Source of the DNA: Stropharia rugosoannulata
Lineage: Eukaryota; Basidiomycota; Agaricomycetes; Agaricales; Strophariaceae
Assembly: GCA_028532985.1 (NCBI GenBank)
Contig: JANCIK010000008.1
Coordinates: forward strand, 1,426,001-1,490,000
Length of the DNA stretch: 64,000 nucleotides
Direction of reading: 5' to 3'
A program made the position numbers and the translations under genes. Every line of letters starts with the position of its first letter. The stretch's first letter is position 1. Below the pieces are notes generated by a model. That model did no database searches, had not been told where the DNA came from, and worked only from the letters and a program-made list of their open reading frames with translations. This document shows, piece after piece, positions 1-11,008 of the stretch.

Positions 1-813
1 CTTGGGAAAGTATACCGAGTCTTCGCGGCCGGAGCGTCAGCCGCATTCCTGGCATTCAATTCTTGCACGACAGGCTAGAATTTGCTAAGCTAAAGAGAGG
101 TGTTTCAGGCGCTGTTTATGATCCCAAGGACGGAGCTGTGGTAGATCCGCATAACGGTTATTATATTTTAAATCCAAGCGGGGACCTGGGGCGGACGGAA
201 GAGCGTTTCCGTACCTGGGCTGACACCATGAGGCACTCAGGCTGGGGCGGAGTATCAGGCAAGCAAATTAGCGAGCAGCAGTTTGTTGAAGCCCTCAAGA
301 CTCGAGATCTCGTCGTGTATGTTGTTTCACCTCACACTTGAACCTCATTGCCTGATATGACTGCGTTATAGGTACTTCGGTCACGGAGGCGGCGAACAGT
401 ATGTACGCTCCCATAAAATCCGAAGCTTGCCTACTTGTGCTGCTACAATGCTCTGGGGATGTTCGTCGGGTAACTTACGTGATATGGGCGACTTCGACCG
501 GACGGGGACACCCTATAACTACATACTAGGCGGATGGTGAGTCAAGTTGTTCTGTGTCTATACTATAGCTCATCATGATAATAGCCCTAGTCTCGTTGCC
601 AATCTTTGGGATGTAACGGATAAGGATATTGATAAGCTATCCCAGTCCGTTTTTGATAAACTGGGGCTTACCGTCAAGCACCCCAATCAGCCTCAGGCCT
701 CGAGGACTCCGACATCCGTCGTAGCAGCCGTCGCTCAATCCCGCGACTCGTGTAAACTAAAATACCTAACAGGCGCAGCCCCAGTCGTTTATGGCATTCC
801 ATTCTACATCTAA
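1..813 (+). CDS. ESP1: Separase (Esp1/Cut1), C-terminal part; 5' end outside window
   Basis: This is the caspase-like cysteine protease that cleaves the cohesin kleisin subunit at anaphase onset. Only the C-terminal catalytic domain is present, because the gene enters from the left edge with the first codon at base 3. Exons are 1-316, 372-536 and 585-813, joined by GT-AG introns of 55 and 48 nt. The spliced protein contains RGRSVSRIP, then the catalytic-His motif YFGHGGGEQYVR, the catalytic-Cys motif CAATMLWGCSSG, then GDFDRTGTPYNY, SLVANLWDVTD, and the family-typical C-terminus YLTGAAPVVYGIPFYI. Both catalytic residues are intact, so it should be active. The splice at 536/585 restores the conserved CPSLVANLWD run. 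The family assignment is firm; the length of the missing N-terminal part cannot be judged. Confidence 0.94.
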
Positions 814-1225
814 ACGGACTCTCCCTTGTACTTATGAACAAACAGCGATGTATTATTATTGAGAATATCTGTATTTATTTTGATGTATCTAACTCTAGAC
901 ATACATACTCACATGAATTTTCAATTCAAATATCAATTTGATTATAGGTGGCTTAGTGATCTTTAATCTCCGGGGTGATGTGAGGAAGAAGCTGTCAGTG
1001 ATTTCAATGCATACACGATTTGGTCCGTTCCAACTCAAGTTACGTTCCGCAGTGCTGGCCCACTCGAATTAACTTGCCCTCATGTATGTCACATAGGGAA
1101 TATTTATACGGCTACCAAACGACTATAAGGGCAGAAAGTTGGACTCGAAAATATCCCATCAAAGCCCGAGCCTGTGGCAGCTCACTGATCTTATCTTCAC
1201 CTCGAGTAACTTGTAACAAGACAAA
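814..1225. other. Intergenic, 412 nt
   Basis: This gap separates the separase stop from the exonuclease start, both on the plus strand. It would hold the separase 3' end and the exonuclease promoter. No further ORF, RNA gene or repeat could be supported. Confidence 0.6.
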
Positions 1226-2032
1226 ATGCCGTTAACAACAATCCTGGTTGATACGACGTTGCTCCTTGTAGCTTGCATTGCAAGCGTATCGCCCTCTCCC
1301 CAGAATGCGATAACTAGAATCGCCTTGGATCTAGAGGGTGTGGAGCTGAGCCGCATCGGGAAAGCGTCCCTTCTCCAGCTATTGGCAGAGAATTCAAGTA
1401 CTATCTGGGTTGTCGATTTGACAGTTCTTGGGCACCTTGCCTTCGACCACACCGACTCAGAAGGCCGCAGCCTTAGGCAGATACTCGAGAGCAGTGCTAC
1501 GCAGAAGGTATGTGCAAGTGGGTTTAATATGATAATACTATTTTTTTACCGATTATAAAAAAATACCCAGCTTCTCTACGACGTCCGTATGGACGCAGAT
1601 GCCTTGTACCACTTGTTCGGCGTCAATTTGGCGAACGTCCTGGACCTACAGGTCCTCGAGGTCGCTTCGCGGCGGTCCCGCAACCTCAAAGTCCGCCTCG
1701 TCCGCGGGCTCGGCGCTGCCATCCAGGACTACCTTTCCCCGCCGGCCGACTGGCTCCGCGTGAAGGACGCGGGAGCGGCGCTGTCCTTCCCGGACAAGGG
1801 CGGCTCGTACGAAGTGTTCGAGCAGCGCCCGCTCGACGCGCGCATACTCGCGTACTCGGCGCAGGACGTCGCGCTGCTGTTCGACCTCCGAGACGCAGTA
1901 CAGGGAAAGATGGGCGCGTTTGGAAAGAATTGGGAAGAGCGCGTGAATACCGCGTCCGCTGCGCGCGTGCGTGAGGCGTATGGGCCATATACGGGACGCG
2001 GCCAGCATCGCGCGTTGGCGCCCAATATTTGA
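1226..2032 (+). CDS. 3'-5' exonuclease-domain protein (DEDD/RNase D-like)
   Basis: Two exons, 1226-1507 and 1571-2032, with a 63 nt phase-0 intron (GTATGT...CCCAG), encode 247 residues. The fold is the DEDDy 3'-5' exonuclease domain: Exo I is D35-L-E37 in ALDLEGVELSR, Exo II lies around D102 in VRMDADALYHLF, and Exo III is Y189-x3-D193 in AYSAQDV. The family degrades or trims nucleic acid 3' ends with two metal ions. There is no helicase, HRDC or KH domain, so it resembles the small stand-alone fungal exonucleases rather than Werner or RNase D proper. Exon 2 is clearly more GC-rich than exon 1 and the flanks. The substrate cannot be read from the sequence. No signal peptide is apparent. Confidence 0.86.
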
Positions 2033-2507
2033 AGGCTTCGGACTTTCTTTTCTATGAATATCGTTTTGGTTTGAGGTTAGAGATCACCTGTCGGTAGCTA
2101 GAACTTAGCAATTATTGATAAGTATCGCATTCCAGGTTGAAGTTAACACGAAGTCTGCAAGGCACAAGGTCTGAAGATCTGAGATCTAAATCTAAAGGCT
2201 TTTTTCGTATACTAATAGCAATTTCAGCTCCAAACGACAAATCAAAGGCAGGATGAATACAAACAATACAACAGAAAGTGACCAAGAAGTCATAATTTAC
2301 AACAGGAGATTAGATGGCGAGTAAACTAGGTAGTAGGTATCAAAGCGTGGTTTTATGTATGTCACCAGCCATATGTATATGCATGTCTGTCATGAAATCG
2401 AACGAGCATAATAATCTAAATCAAGTTCCCGCCGTCAGCTAGAGAGCACGAGATGAGTAAAGTTATCGCACTGTACCTGAAAGCGAATAAACTGATATCT
2501 TTGAGTA
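2033..2507. other. Intergenic, 475 nt between convergent genes
   Basis: AT-rich sequence between the 3' ends of the exonuclease (+) and the small YG-repeat gene (-). It presumably contains both polyadenylation regions. Nothing else was recognised. Confidence 0.55.
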
Positions 2508-2984
2508 CTATTTTCTTGACAGTAAAGAGTAGCTTCCACCAAAGCCATAGCTCGAAGACAGCTGCGCGAACGCTGCTTCATAGTCCTTAGTATGTTGAGA
2601 TGAAGACGTGCTTGTCTGCGGTGATGGCATTACAGACGCAGTCTGGCTGGTTTTCTTCGATTTGGAGCGCTTTTTATCTTCCTTGGGAAGTGAAGGAATG
2701 TGTCCGCCTAGACCGTATTGTGATGATAGAGTGCCAAATGCGGACTGCCAATCTTTGGTACTAGCAGAGGCGTGCGTTTTTTTCCTGATGAGTGAAGAGG
2801 TGCTGGAGGTTGCTGAGATGAGTTGAGAGAACATGGCGTTTAGGTCTGGTGATGTAATAGAACGTAGTAGGTTGTGAGGCTGAATGTTCTCGTAGGCTTG
2901 TTGTTTCAGAGAGGAAAAATAGCACCTCTTTATACGTCGTTGACGACTCTGCATTGCTTTACAGCCTGCAGTACCGGATGTCAT
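2508..2984 (-). CDS. Small hypothetical protein with two F..LSS.YG.GG repeats
   Basis: A single open frame of 158 codons if the ATG at 2982-2984 is used. In-frame alternatives are the Met codon near 2954 and the one near 2834 (MFSQLIS), so the true N-terminus is uncertain. The C-terminal half carries two copies of one motif, KDWQSAFGTLSSQYGLGG and KDYEAAFAQLSSSYGFGG, about 50 residues apart. They are linked by a Lys/Ser-rich segment (DKKRSKSKK) and Ser/Thr-rich runs. Such duplicated YG.GG modules are, as far as I recall, common in small unnamed fungal proteins, but I cannot name a function. The first 50 codons have a different character and could be 5' leader or contain an unrecognised intron. 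The mirrored repeats are the main support for it being real. Confidence 0.5.
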   Translation of the reverse strand: MTSGTAGCKAMQSRQRRIKRCYFSSLKQQAYENIQPHNLLRSITSPDLNAMFSQLISATSSTSSLIRKKTHASASTKDWQSAFGTLSSQYGLGGHIPSLPKEDKKRSKSKKTSQTASVMPSPQTSTSSSQHTKDYEAAFAQLSSSYGFGGSYSLLSRK

Positions 2985-3605
2985 GTTTCAATACAACTGA
3001 CTGCTGCGGTATAATTGGACGGAACCCTCATTTCACAGCCGTAGCTCTGCAAAATGACTCGCATAGGCTTCCAGATTGAGCGGAGGAGCTACGAATCAAT
3101 TGATTTTGACGACGCCAACGGAAATTGTTGACTGCGACAGTCAAGGACACTCTGCACTTGCTGTGCATGACTTCACTCAAGACGCTGCCGACGACGTCCA
3201 CTGCATGACTCACCGCAGCCTACCGCAGCCGTCGGTAGGTATGTGACTCTGCGCAGTGCATCTGGGGTGTGAAATAGTCAGCTAAGCGGAGAGGAACAGA
3301 ATGTGGTCCGCGCTGGACGGAGCTGGAACAACAACAAAATCACAATCATATCATAACGAAGAGCTCAAGCATCTGATAGAGTACTGCCTGGTGCTTCTCC
3401 AACTGTCGTTTGATTTTATCATGATTAGATTCAAAGGCTGTTTGAAGTTTCGGAAAATGTTGAAAACAATTGGAAGTTGATTGCAAGTTGATTGGGGTCG
3501 GGGGATCATTCGGCGTTTGCCGGGTTGCTGAGTGACAGACGCGCTTCCGCACAACACGCGTCTCCCACTCTCAGCTCCGCATATTTTCACCATATATTAT
3601 CTCAA
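2985..3605. other. Intergenic, 621 nt between divergent genes
   Basis: This region lies between the starts of the YG-repeat gene (-) and the putative mitochondrial protein (+), so it should hold both promoters. It includes a GTTG-rich stretch with short direct repeats of GAAGTTGATTG and CAAGTTGATTG around 3463-3494. No ORF with coding character was found. Confidence 0.5.
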
Positions 3606-4433
3606 ATGTACAGGACTCTTGTTCGACGACTACCGGCTGCTGGCATCTCTCTGAGAGCAAAGGTAATTGATATACCTCATGTCTGACTGCACCACTCATT
3701 GCTGACAGGCACCGCGTTTAGCGACAACCAGTCATATACTAACGGACTGGCGGCCAGCATTGCGGATATGCACTAGACCTACTACGTTCACGAGTATACG
3801 CGCATATAGTACCTCTGAGGACAACCAGAAGAGCCCAGAAACAGATACAGAGGCCGAAATTCCTCCTGATGCATGGGTCTCAATTCTAGAGAACACTGTC
3901 TCCTCCCCATGGCTGCCTATCAGGCCCGAAGTCCATGAGCGAATTCTAGAAAGAGCGTTCACACTCATCTTTCAAATTATACTGTCGCTAAATATGCCAC
4001 GGGACCCGGAGGCAGCCCAAGCATTCTTTTTCGTGAGTTTAATTGCTTATGCTCACAGAAGCGTTCACTCATGTCTGCCTGCCAGGCCTTCGAAAAAGCA
4101 CCAGTGGCTGCTGACTCAGAGATTGGACGCGGACGACGCGCAATAGCCACTTTGTCGCGAGTCGTCATTGACGACCTCAGTGCCATACCCGACTCATCTC
4201 CTCTCCGCAAAGACCACCCCAAGATTTTTGCACTGCACGGCGCATTAGTGCCGTTGGCAGACACTTATCTACGTGATCCAAGCGGGAATGTTGAGGAATG
4301 GCCAGCATTCTGGGCACGCGCCGAGTCACCACTCCTTGAGCTTAATGGAGAGCTTCATAGTAGTGGGTTTGGTATGGACCTCGAAGAACTTCTCGAGGCG
4401 AAGAAAAATGAAGAAGGGGGCAAGCAGTCATGA
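3606..4433 (+). CDS. Hypothetical protein with probable mitochondrial presequence
   Basis: The model is three exons, 3606-3662, 3709-4032 and 4086-4433, with GT-AG introns of 46 and 53 nt, giving 242 residues. The N-terminus MYRTLVRRLPAAGISLRAK is rich in Arg, Ala and Leu with no acidic residue. A further Arg/Ser/Thr-rich stretch follows, up to RAYSTSEDN, as expected for a matrix-targeting presequence with a cleavage region near RAYS. The mature part is acidic with no motif I recognise. It includes a hydrophobic helix-like stretch (FTLIFQIILSL) and ends in a charged tail. At the second intron an in-frame AG at 4058 would leave a 26 nt intron, too short, so the AG at 4085 was chosen. Function unknown. 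Confidence 0.6.
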
Positions 4434-4637
4434 GTATTTCCTTTTCTCTCTTTATGTATTTCTAGCCTGTCTGGTAGAAAATCCTATACGCGATACAATA
4501 CAGGGCACGAAAATGCATACTTACGTGGATATTAGAATCGCTGCTAATGAACTGGCCTGATCATAAGGATAGACAGAAACGCGGGAAACAAGCTGTGATA
4601 ACCTTCACATCCTAGACCCGCAAAGGGCATACGCAAC

Positions 4638-5624
4638 TCAGGCGTCAAACTGCAAGTCCGTGCTCCACTTCTCGGCTCCCTGATAGTCCTTTTTCATTTG
4701 CTCCAACTGTACTGCTGTCCTGTCAAGAGCATCTAAACCAATCGGGACCCGCAACCCAACACTTTCATCGAAAGCGATCTTGTATACTTCTCGAACAGCC
4801 TTGTTTGTATCTGCAGTGCTTGCCGTCGCTGAACCGTCGTCGAAAAATTGCCTTATCGCAGCTGTCGGGGCCTCGGTGTATGCTTGGTGGATAGGCAAAA
4901 TTGGCAGTCCATCTGGCAACAATGCGCGTGTTCTGAAGGCGCCGAACTCCAGCAACGTAATTTTGATGTTCCAAGACGGATTGAGTTCCTGTGTTAGAGA
5001 CTGCGATAGGCCCTCCAAGGCGTGTTTGCTGCGAATCGTCATTTTAGTCAACATGCACTGAAGCTGAAGGCTGAACGTAATCATAACAAACTCACGACGC
5101 AGAATAGAAACCCATTCCGGGCGTCGCAAACACTCCGCAGTAGCTCGATACCTGCAGCAGGCGGCCACCTTGAGGCTTGTTGACGTCGCGCATAATACGA
5201 ATCGCCTCGCGCGAGACGTTCGCGGCGCCAAAGAAATTGACATCAAAGATCTTGCGCGCCATGTCGTCCGGTGTGCCCTCGACCTCGCCGAGAGCAGCGA
5301 TGCCGGCGTTATTATACACCACGTCAATACGCCCGAACGCCTCGACCGCTTGTGCAAACGCGGCCTGGATATCGGGAAGGGAGACGACGTCGAGCTTGAG
5401 CACGAGGAGCTGAGTCGCGGGGTACTTCTCTTGCAAGTTGGCGATGTCACTGGGTTTGCGCAGGGTGGCTGCGACCTTGTCGCCCTCCTGCAGAATCCGC
5501 TCTGTCATCGCGCGCCCGAGGCCGGCAGATGCGCCTGTTACTGTATATGCGCATAGATGTCTTAAGCAAAGCAGGTGTAAATTTAAAGCTGCTGAAGCTC
5601 ACCAAACCAAACTTTCTGGGTCAT
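4638..5624 (-). CDS. Short-chain dehydrogenase/reductase (SDR), copy 1
   Basis: Three exons on the minus strand, 5603-5624, 5096-5540 and 4638-5028, give 285 residues. This is a classical SDR: the NAD(P)-binding glycine motif TGASAGLG lies at residues 9-16, NNAG at 84-87, the catalytic Ser at 139/140 in LQVSSYCG, and Y153-x3-K157 in YSASK. The tiny first exon encodes only MTQKVWF plus one base, and the TGxxxGxG motif begins right after it. The middle exon (445 nt) is exactly the same length as that of the neighbouring copy at 6708-7700, and both intron positions and phases match, so the two are tandem duplicates. A TATAAAGG element lies about 75 nt upstream of the ATG. The substrate is unknown; the C-terminal half resembles fungal oxidoreductases described loosely as NAD(P)-binding. 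Confidence 0.93.
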
Positions 5625-5697
5625 GACGAAGTTATCGCGGAGAAGATCGATGTGAGGTGTACGATTAAAGACGATTAACTAGCTTGGCACTAAGCAA

Positions 5698-5705
5698 CCT
5701 TTATA
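5698..5705 (-). promoter_or_regulatory. TATA-box-like element of SDR copy 1
   Basis: Minus-strand TATAAAGG, about 75 nt upstream of the ATG at 5622-5624. The paralogous SDR gene has a comparable element about 61 nt upstream of its start, which supports it being functional. Inferred from sequence only. Confidence 0.5.
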
Positions 5706-6707
5706 TTGCTGATATTGATTTTTCTGGGGAACCTGTTATGTATAGGAACGCCCTGGAACACCATATCCGATCTAAGACACACAGAAATGACAAAGCTGAT
5801 ATGTATCGCAAGTTGTTTATCGGGATATTCTGGGGTCAAGGAAACTACTTTGGCATAAAGTACCCCGGCTGGAGATATTTTACTCATCTATTTTACATTT
5901 TGCGGATAGGAAGACGCGCCTGTATGTTTGGATTTTTCTACCCATATTAGCCTATGCATTCATGCAATGCTGTTAAACGGACTCATGCTATCAGTTCTTC
6001 CAAAGCTCGTATGAATAATGGAGCACCCCTCATCAGCCGCCATCCTGGAACGTCTTGGGGACGCCCTTTGATATACAACATCAAATATAACAGTACTTCT
6101 TTCCTTGGCACATATAGTCTGCGTGGACAGAAAACCAAAACACAAAGTCAATGAACTCAGAAAATTAGCCAACCGTGTACAATAGCAGACAATAGCAAAG
6201 TAGAAGCACTCAGAATATCTTATCACAACCTGTAACAATTCAAGAACATAAAGGTATCGCTTTATGGTTCCTTGCTAATTATATGTAGCCCGGCCGGGGG
6301 CCTCAAGAATATTGATTACTAACTTGGCAGCCGTCCATCCTTCGAGAATATTCAACGCGACACCTACACGTGTAGTTGCACTGACAGTGAGGCTTATGTT
6401 TATCACGCTTACTACTACTGGAAACAAGCTTGACCACCTATCTTCTATCACCATTCTCTAAGCTGCTAAGTCTGATCTGGGATTTCATTTTCTGTTTTAA
6501 CTTCTCATCTGGCAAAATATGCTGTCTATAAATATCTTTCAGGAGTACCGCATCAGTAGCATACACAGCTACTAACACCACCTACTATTTTTGTAATCAA
6601 CGCTTCCATAATTCCTGAGACTCGAGCTTACATTGAAGTTGTACACATGTATATCAAGACCAGCCCAGGTAAATGATATAGCATCAAGGAAATAAATCTA
6701 CTAACTT
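5706..6707. other. Intergenic, about 1 kb between the two SDR copies
   Basis: AT-rich sequence between the promoter of SDR copy 1 and the stop of SDR copy 2. Short ORFs occur on both strands but none has splice continuity, repeats or a recognisable domain. No trace of a third SDR copy was seen. Confidence 0.55.
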
Positions 6708-7700
6708 CTAAGCTTCAAACTTTAAATCAGTGCTCCACTTCTCCGCAGCTGTAAAATCCTTCTTCAGCTCTTCTAGTTGCTTTCCGACCACAGCGAGAGC
6801 GTCTTGTCCAAGTGGCACCCTCAGGCCAACACTATCATCAAACGCTATCTTGAAGACCTCCCGAGCGGCTTTATCTGCATCACCAACATCTATGAGTGCG
6901 CCGCCACTCTCAAAGTGCTGTCGAATCGCAGCCGCTGGAGCCTTGGCATACGCAGGGTGGGGCGGGACGATGGGGAACCCGCCTTCCTGCGTCAGCGCGC
7001 GCGTCTTGAATCCGCCGAATTCTAGCAGCGTAACCTTGATGTTCCATGACGGATCAAGCTCATGGACAAGCGACTGTGTGAGACCCTCCATGGCATGCTT
7101 ACTAGTATTAAAAGCGCTCCGGTTAGATATGCATAAAAAGGGGAGATGGGAAAGTTACCCACGTTGCACTGTAAAAACCCAGCTCGGCCATTGCACTGAT
7201 ACCAACAACACTGGATACCTGTAATAGACGGCCACCTTGCGGGCTGTTCACGTCGCGAAACACGCGAACCGCCTCCTGCGCGACATTTGTCGATCCCCAG
7301 AAGTTGACGTCGAACATCCTGCGCGCCAATTCGTCCGGAGTCTCTTCTACCTCAGAGAGCAGGGCGCCTCCAGCATTGTTGTACACGACGTCTATGCGCC
7401 CGAATTTCTCTATACCTTTCGCAAAGGCGTCTTTGATTTCAGAGCGGGACACCACGTCAAGTTTGACTGCGAGGAGGCGGTCTGAGGGGTATTTCTGTAC
7501 GAGATCTGAGATGTCGCTTGGTTTGCGCAAAGTAGCGACGATTTTGTCCCCTTTCTCGAGGGCATACTCGGTCACCGCACGCCCAAGACCAGATGATGCT
7601 CCTGTGACTGTAGACAATACGACGAACGGTGCATGAGCTCCACTTAATTCATTATTCGACAGACTAGATAATACGTACCGAACCAGACTTTCTGAGGCAT
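6708..7700 (-). CDS. Short-chain dehydrogenase/reductase (SDR), copy 2
   Basis: Exons 7679-7700, 7163-7607 and 6708-7101 (minus strand) give 286 residues. The architecture matches the copy at 4638-5624: a 22 nt first exon encoding MPQKVWF, TGASSGLG as the cofactor loop, VVYNNAG, LQVSS, and the catalytic pair Y-x3-K in YSATK. The first two exons have exactly the same lengths as in the paralog, and the last differs by one codon. The two proteins also agree along the C-terminal region (HAMEGLTQSL against HALEGLSQSL, and EKWSTDL near both ends). All catalytic residues are kept, so neither copy looks like a pseudogene. It is transcribed in the same direction as the SDR below it and the amidase above it. 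Substrate unknown. Confidence 0.93.
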
Positions 7701-7760
7701 GTTGATTTTGTTAGGGAAAGGGCGAGTAAATGATTGTAAAATTTGTCTGCAATGCCATAT

Positions 7761-7768
7761 CTTTTATA
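7761..7768 (-). promoter_or_regulatory. TATA-box-like element of SDR copy 2
   Basis: Minus-strand TATAAAAG, about 61 nt upstream of the ATG at 7698-7700, comparable in placement to the element of the paralog. Inferred from sequence only. Confidence 0.5.
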
Positions 7769-8322
7769 CACATCCAAGATTTGTGGGAAAGGCGTGCTTT
7801 GAGTAGGCTTCACAGTGATTGTGCCTGTATATTGTCAGCCAACAGCTTGTAGCAAATTACCAATACTGACTACCTATTGCAGATAATTATCTCCGATAGC
7901 CAAAGAACCCGTATCCAGATGGCAAACATTCGTGCTAAAAGTAAACGCATACAGACATGAAAACGGCGAACATTACAAATCATGATTGGTAGATTTGGAC
8001 CAAATATGACATGTACCGACGATGGAGGCGGAAGTGTGGGCCATGTCCAGATACGCCATTTCTTCCTACAATTTCGCTTCTGTGCATAAAAGCAAGCTGA
8101 CCAAGTCTTGCGTATAAATTGACAATACATCAAAGTTTGGACATGTTCCATACATAAAAGATGATAAAATGGAGACTTACAAAGCCACCTTCCTGATGAA
8201 GGGAAAGAATTGCCTTTTGCAGTGTGAATGCCTCCGTTTCGAGAAAAAATACAAGCGTTGAATTCACCGTCATTGCGTGCGAAACAGGATAACGTCCCAA
8301 GTAGTAGTCTGTATAAGCACAT
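7769..8322. other. Intergenic, about 550 nt
   Basis: This gap lies between the SDR copy 2 promoter and the amidase stop codon, all on the minus strand. A 150-codon open frame crosses it (7870-8322) but has no coding character and abuts the true amidase stop. Nothing further could be supported. Confidence 0.55.
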
Positions 8323-10599
8323 TTAATGTGATTGGTCGTACTGTTTCAATGCTTCATCCACTACATAGGTCATCCGCAAGACAGCTTCCTCTTCTAAAGT
8401 CCGTCCGATCAACTGCAGGCCCACCGGGCATCCGGCAAAAAGCTCTGTTCTATCTACATCACATTCGCAGTCAGATTAAGCCCAAGCACCAGCTTATGAT
8501 TGAAATACGTACAGAGTCTGTAAATAGCCTCGTCTTCATGATTGTAGAAGTCATGAGGTTCACGAGGAATGTCGATTTCCAGATCCACATAGGTCACTGG
8601 AAAGACGGAAGTAGTGTAGTCCATTGCGTTGCATAATGTGGTGTAGAACGAGTCCCTGATTTGCCTTTGTAAGCGCCGAGTCTTTCCATGAACGCAAGGA
8701 TACACAACTTACGTATTTAAGCCATGAGGGACAGCTGTATACGCTACGGCAGGCGATATGATCGCGTCAACAGGACGTCCAGTGCCCGTCTGGCTCACTG
8801 TTTTCTCCCAGTGGTCCAAGTGAGACTTTCGTAGCTCGCGCTTCTCGTTGTGCAATTTCCAAAGCTATTGGTAAGCTATACGTGAGTAATGACGCGGATA
8901 TCATACGAGAAAGGCAAACTGACGTCGTATGCCTGATAATGTTCTGGATCATCGCCCACTAATGATTTAACAAATGGGTATGGCGGCTCAAATTGGTAGC
9001 CTTCAGCTACTTCTTCTTCTTCAGACGGAACCATAGAGCGAATGAGAGGCTCTCCCGACTTTGCGCATTCAGTAGTGTAATCGTGACCGCCATCCGCAAC
9101 GAAAATCGTTTCCTTTAACATTCATTCAATGTCACAGAAGAACAACGGAAATAATAGACATGCTTACAGCATTCTTGTATATTTCAAGATGTCTGTGAGG
9201 CTGCCAATCAATAACTAAACGCGAAATTAGCTGTTGATATCATAAAAGAAAGTGAAAATATTTACCTTTATGCCCTGCCTTTTCTAAGGCCGCTTTGGTC
9301 ATTTGCATCGCCCTTATTAGCGGTGGATGCGGTCTCACGACTTTATTGTCCCACATAATGGCAAAACAAAGCTTTCCGTTGACACCTCCGTGCTCACTAA
9401 GATTCCATTCATCCTCGCTCCAGGGCTTTCTAATTACCAAAGGGTCAACATTCCAAGGTTTCTGGTCAATCACCGCGGTCATGAAATCTTTCATGCCCGA
9501 AAGAGAGTTAGTCATTGGCCCAAGCACGGATAAAATAGACTCCTGGCCAAGCAGTGCGTTGGCAGCGCCATAGTACGGTAAACGCGAGTAGGACGGGCGT
9601 ATGGTATAGAGGCCGCAGAAGGCAGACGGGATCCTCAGCGACCTGCTGGAATGAGCCGAGGCCCTATTTAAAATTCTCAGTAGCAGAAATTACATACCCG
9701 CCAATATCTGTCCCAACGCCCAAGGGACTCCCCTTCATGGCCACAAGGGAGCCTTCTCCTCCGGAAGAGCCTCCAGAAGTGAGGGATCGGTTGTATGGGT
9801 TAAGTGTACGGCCGAAGACGTTGTTGTGGGTTTCTCCCCACTGCAAATGCTCAGTGTATGCGCCTAAAATATATATGAACCCCTACCATTAACGTCTGAG
9901 GTACGTTCGTGCGCACAAAAGGGACTGCTCCACACTTGTAGAGCACTTGAACAATGACGCTGTCTTCTTCCGCGAGATGCCCTATCCCTGCGACATACCC
10001 TGTCGACTGTGGAATTAAAACATGTATCGTTACATCATACATGAAATTACCCATAACAGTCTCAAGACCTTTCATCGTGAATTGGTCTATATGCTACTCA
10101 ATTAGCGAGTTGTCATCAGGTTATGCAGAAACGAACCTTTGAGAGAGATCGGAAGGCCGTGCAATGGTCCAACCACTTTGCCCGTTTTTTCGAGGAAATC
10201 ATCTAGCTCTTGAGACCTTGCTAAGGCTCTATCAACAAATATTTCCGTCAAGCAGTTCGTCTGAGAGCAATTTATCACGAGAGTTATACAGCTTGACCAT
10301 CGAAACAGACTTACTAGTTGATGCGCAATAACAGCCCGTTTATAAAATGCACGCGTCGTTTCTACTGATGTCCACTGCCTGTCGCGAAGTCTTTGTAGAA
10401 TAAGGTCCACGTCTGTAGTCTCCGTAATTTCCAGTTCTCGCGGGGAAAGCAGACCACATTTGTGGGGCACATCGATGACGTTGGGGTAGCCTGCTATTGG
10501 GTATGGAGGCAGAAGCCAATCCGGGGGAATTGAGTCGTGCAGAGCCTTCCTCTTTCTTGCCGCCAGATCCTTCCAGTCGGGCGTGTTGGCAAGAACCAT
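8323..10599 (-). CDS. Amidase (amidase signature family, fungal acetamidase-like)
   Basis: Eleven exons (minus): 10315-10599, 10137-10260, 10051-10086, 9887-9999, 9698-9840, 9266-9642, 9168-9214, 8924-9112, 8713-8864, 8513-8655 and 8323-8453, giving 579 residues. It hydrolyses carboxamides to the acid and ammonia. The Ser-cisSer-Lys triad is readable: K136 in PISLKDQF, S211 in the signature SGGSSGGEGS, and S235 in GTDIGGSLRIP. The spacings (75 and 24 residues) equal those of fatty-acid amide hydrolase. The conserved PQTLMWGETHNN and the late block AYDLWKLHNEKRELRKSHLDHWE are restored only with the splices given. Introns are 46-59 nt. Two co-directional SDR genes follow, so the three could be co-regulated. 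The physiological amide is unknown; general acetamidase or a specialised hydrolase are both possible. Confidence 0.95.
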
Positions 10600-11008
10600 T
10601 GCTCGAAATTGCTCTATTTAGTTGCTATTCAGGGGTTGGTGGTGGTGGTTCTGTGCGGAGAAGCGTGATAAGATTAGATGCGCCGAGGCTGACACGCGGC
10701 CGCCATGCGCTGCGTGGGATTAGGAACGCGATCCAAAGTAAATCTCGCTCTTGCTCCCGGACCTCAGTGGGAAGTTGGGGCCGAGCTTTATGGCCTCGAG
10801 GACCCGTCAATAGGTCGCCTGATCACAATGCTGGCTGGGAAAGCCTTAATTCTGCCTTGCAACACACCAAGTCGCACGTTTCTCGCGAGGCTTCGTCACT
10901 AGTGAGGCCACTTCATTAATTACACCTGCGGTGCTCACGAAAGCAGGCAACTGTCCAACCAAAGAATTGGATTTTGGAAGAGGCTGTCAGAAGTAATATT
11001 GAGTGCCG
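10600..11008. other. Intergenic, 409 nt, divergent promoter region
   Basis: Region between the starts of the amidase (-) and the SRAPS-repeat gene (+). It must hold both promoters. No clear TATA element or other motif was recognised. Confidence 0.5.

Noticed and set aside
4059..4085. Shorter splice in the mitochondrial-protein gene, using the in-frame AG at 4058.
   Set aside because: It would leave a 26 nt intron, below the fungal minimum. The AG at 4085 gives a normal 53 nt intron.
7870..8322. 150-codon minus-strand ORF downstream of the amidase.
   Set aside because: It directly abuts the amidase stop codon at 8323. Its composition is non-coding and it has no motif.
11003..11008. Upstream GTG start for the SRAPS-repeat gene.
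   Set aside because: An ATG two codons downstream is the normal eukaryotic start, and the added two residues have no support.
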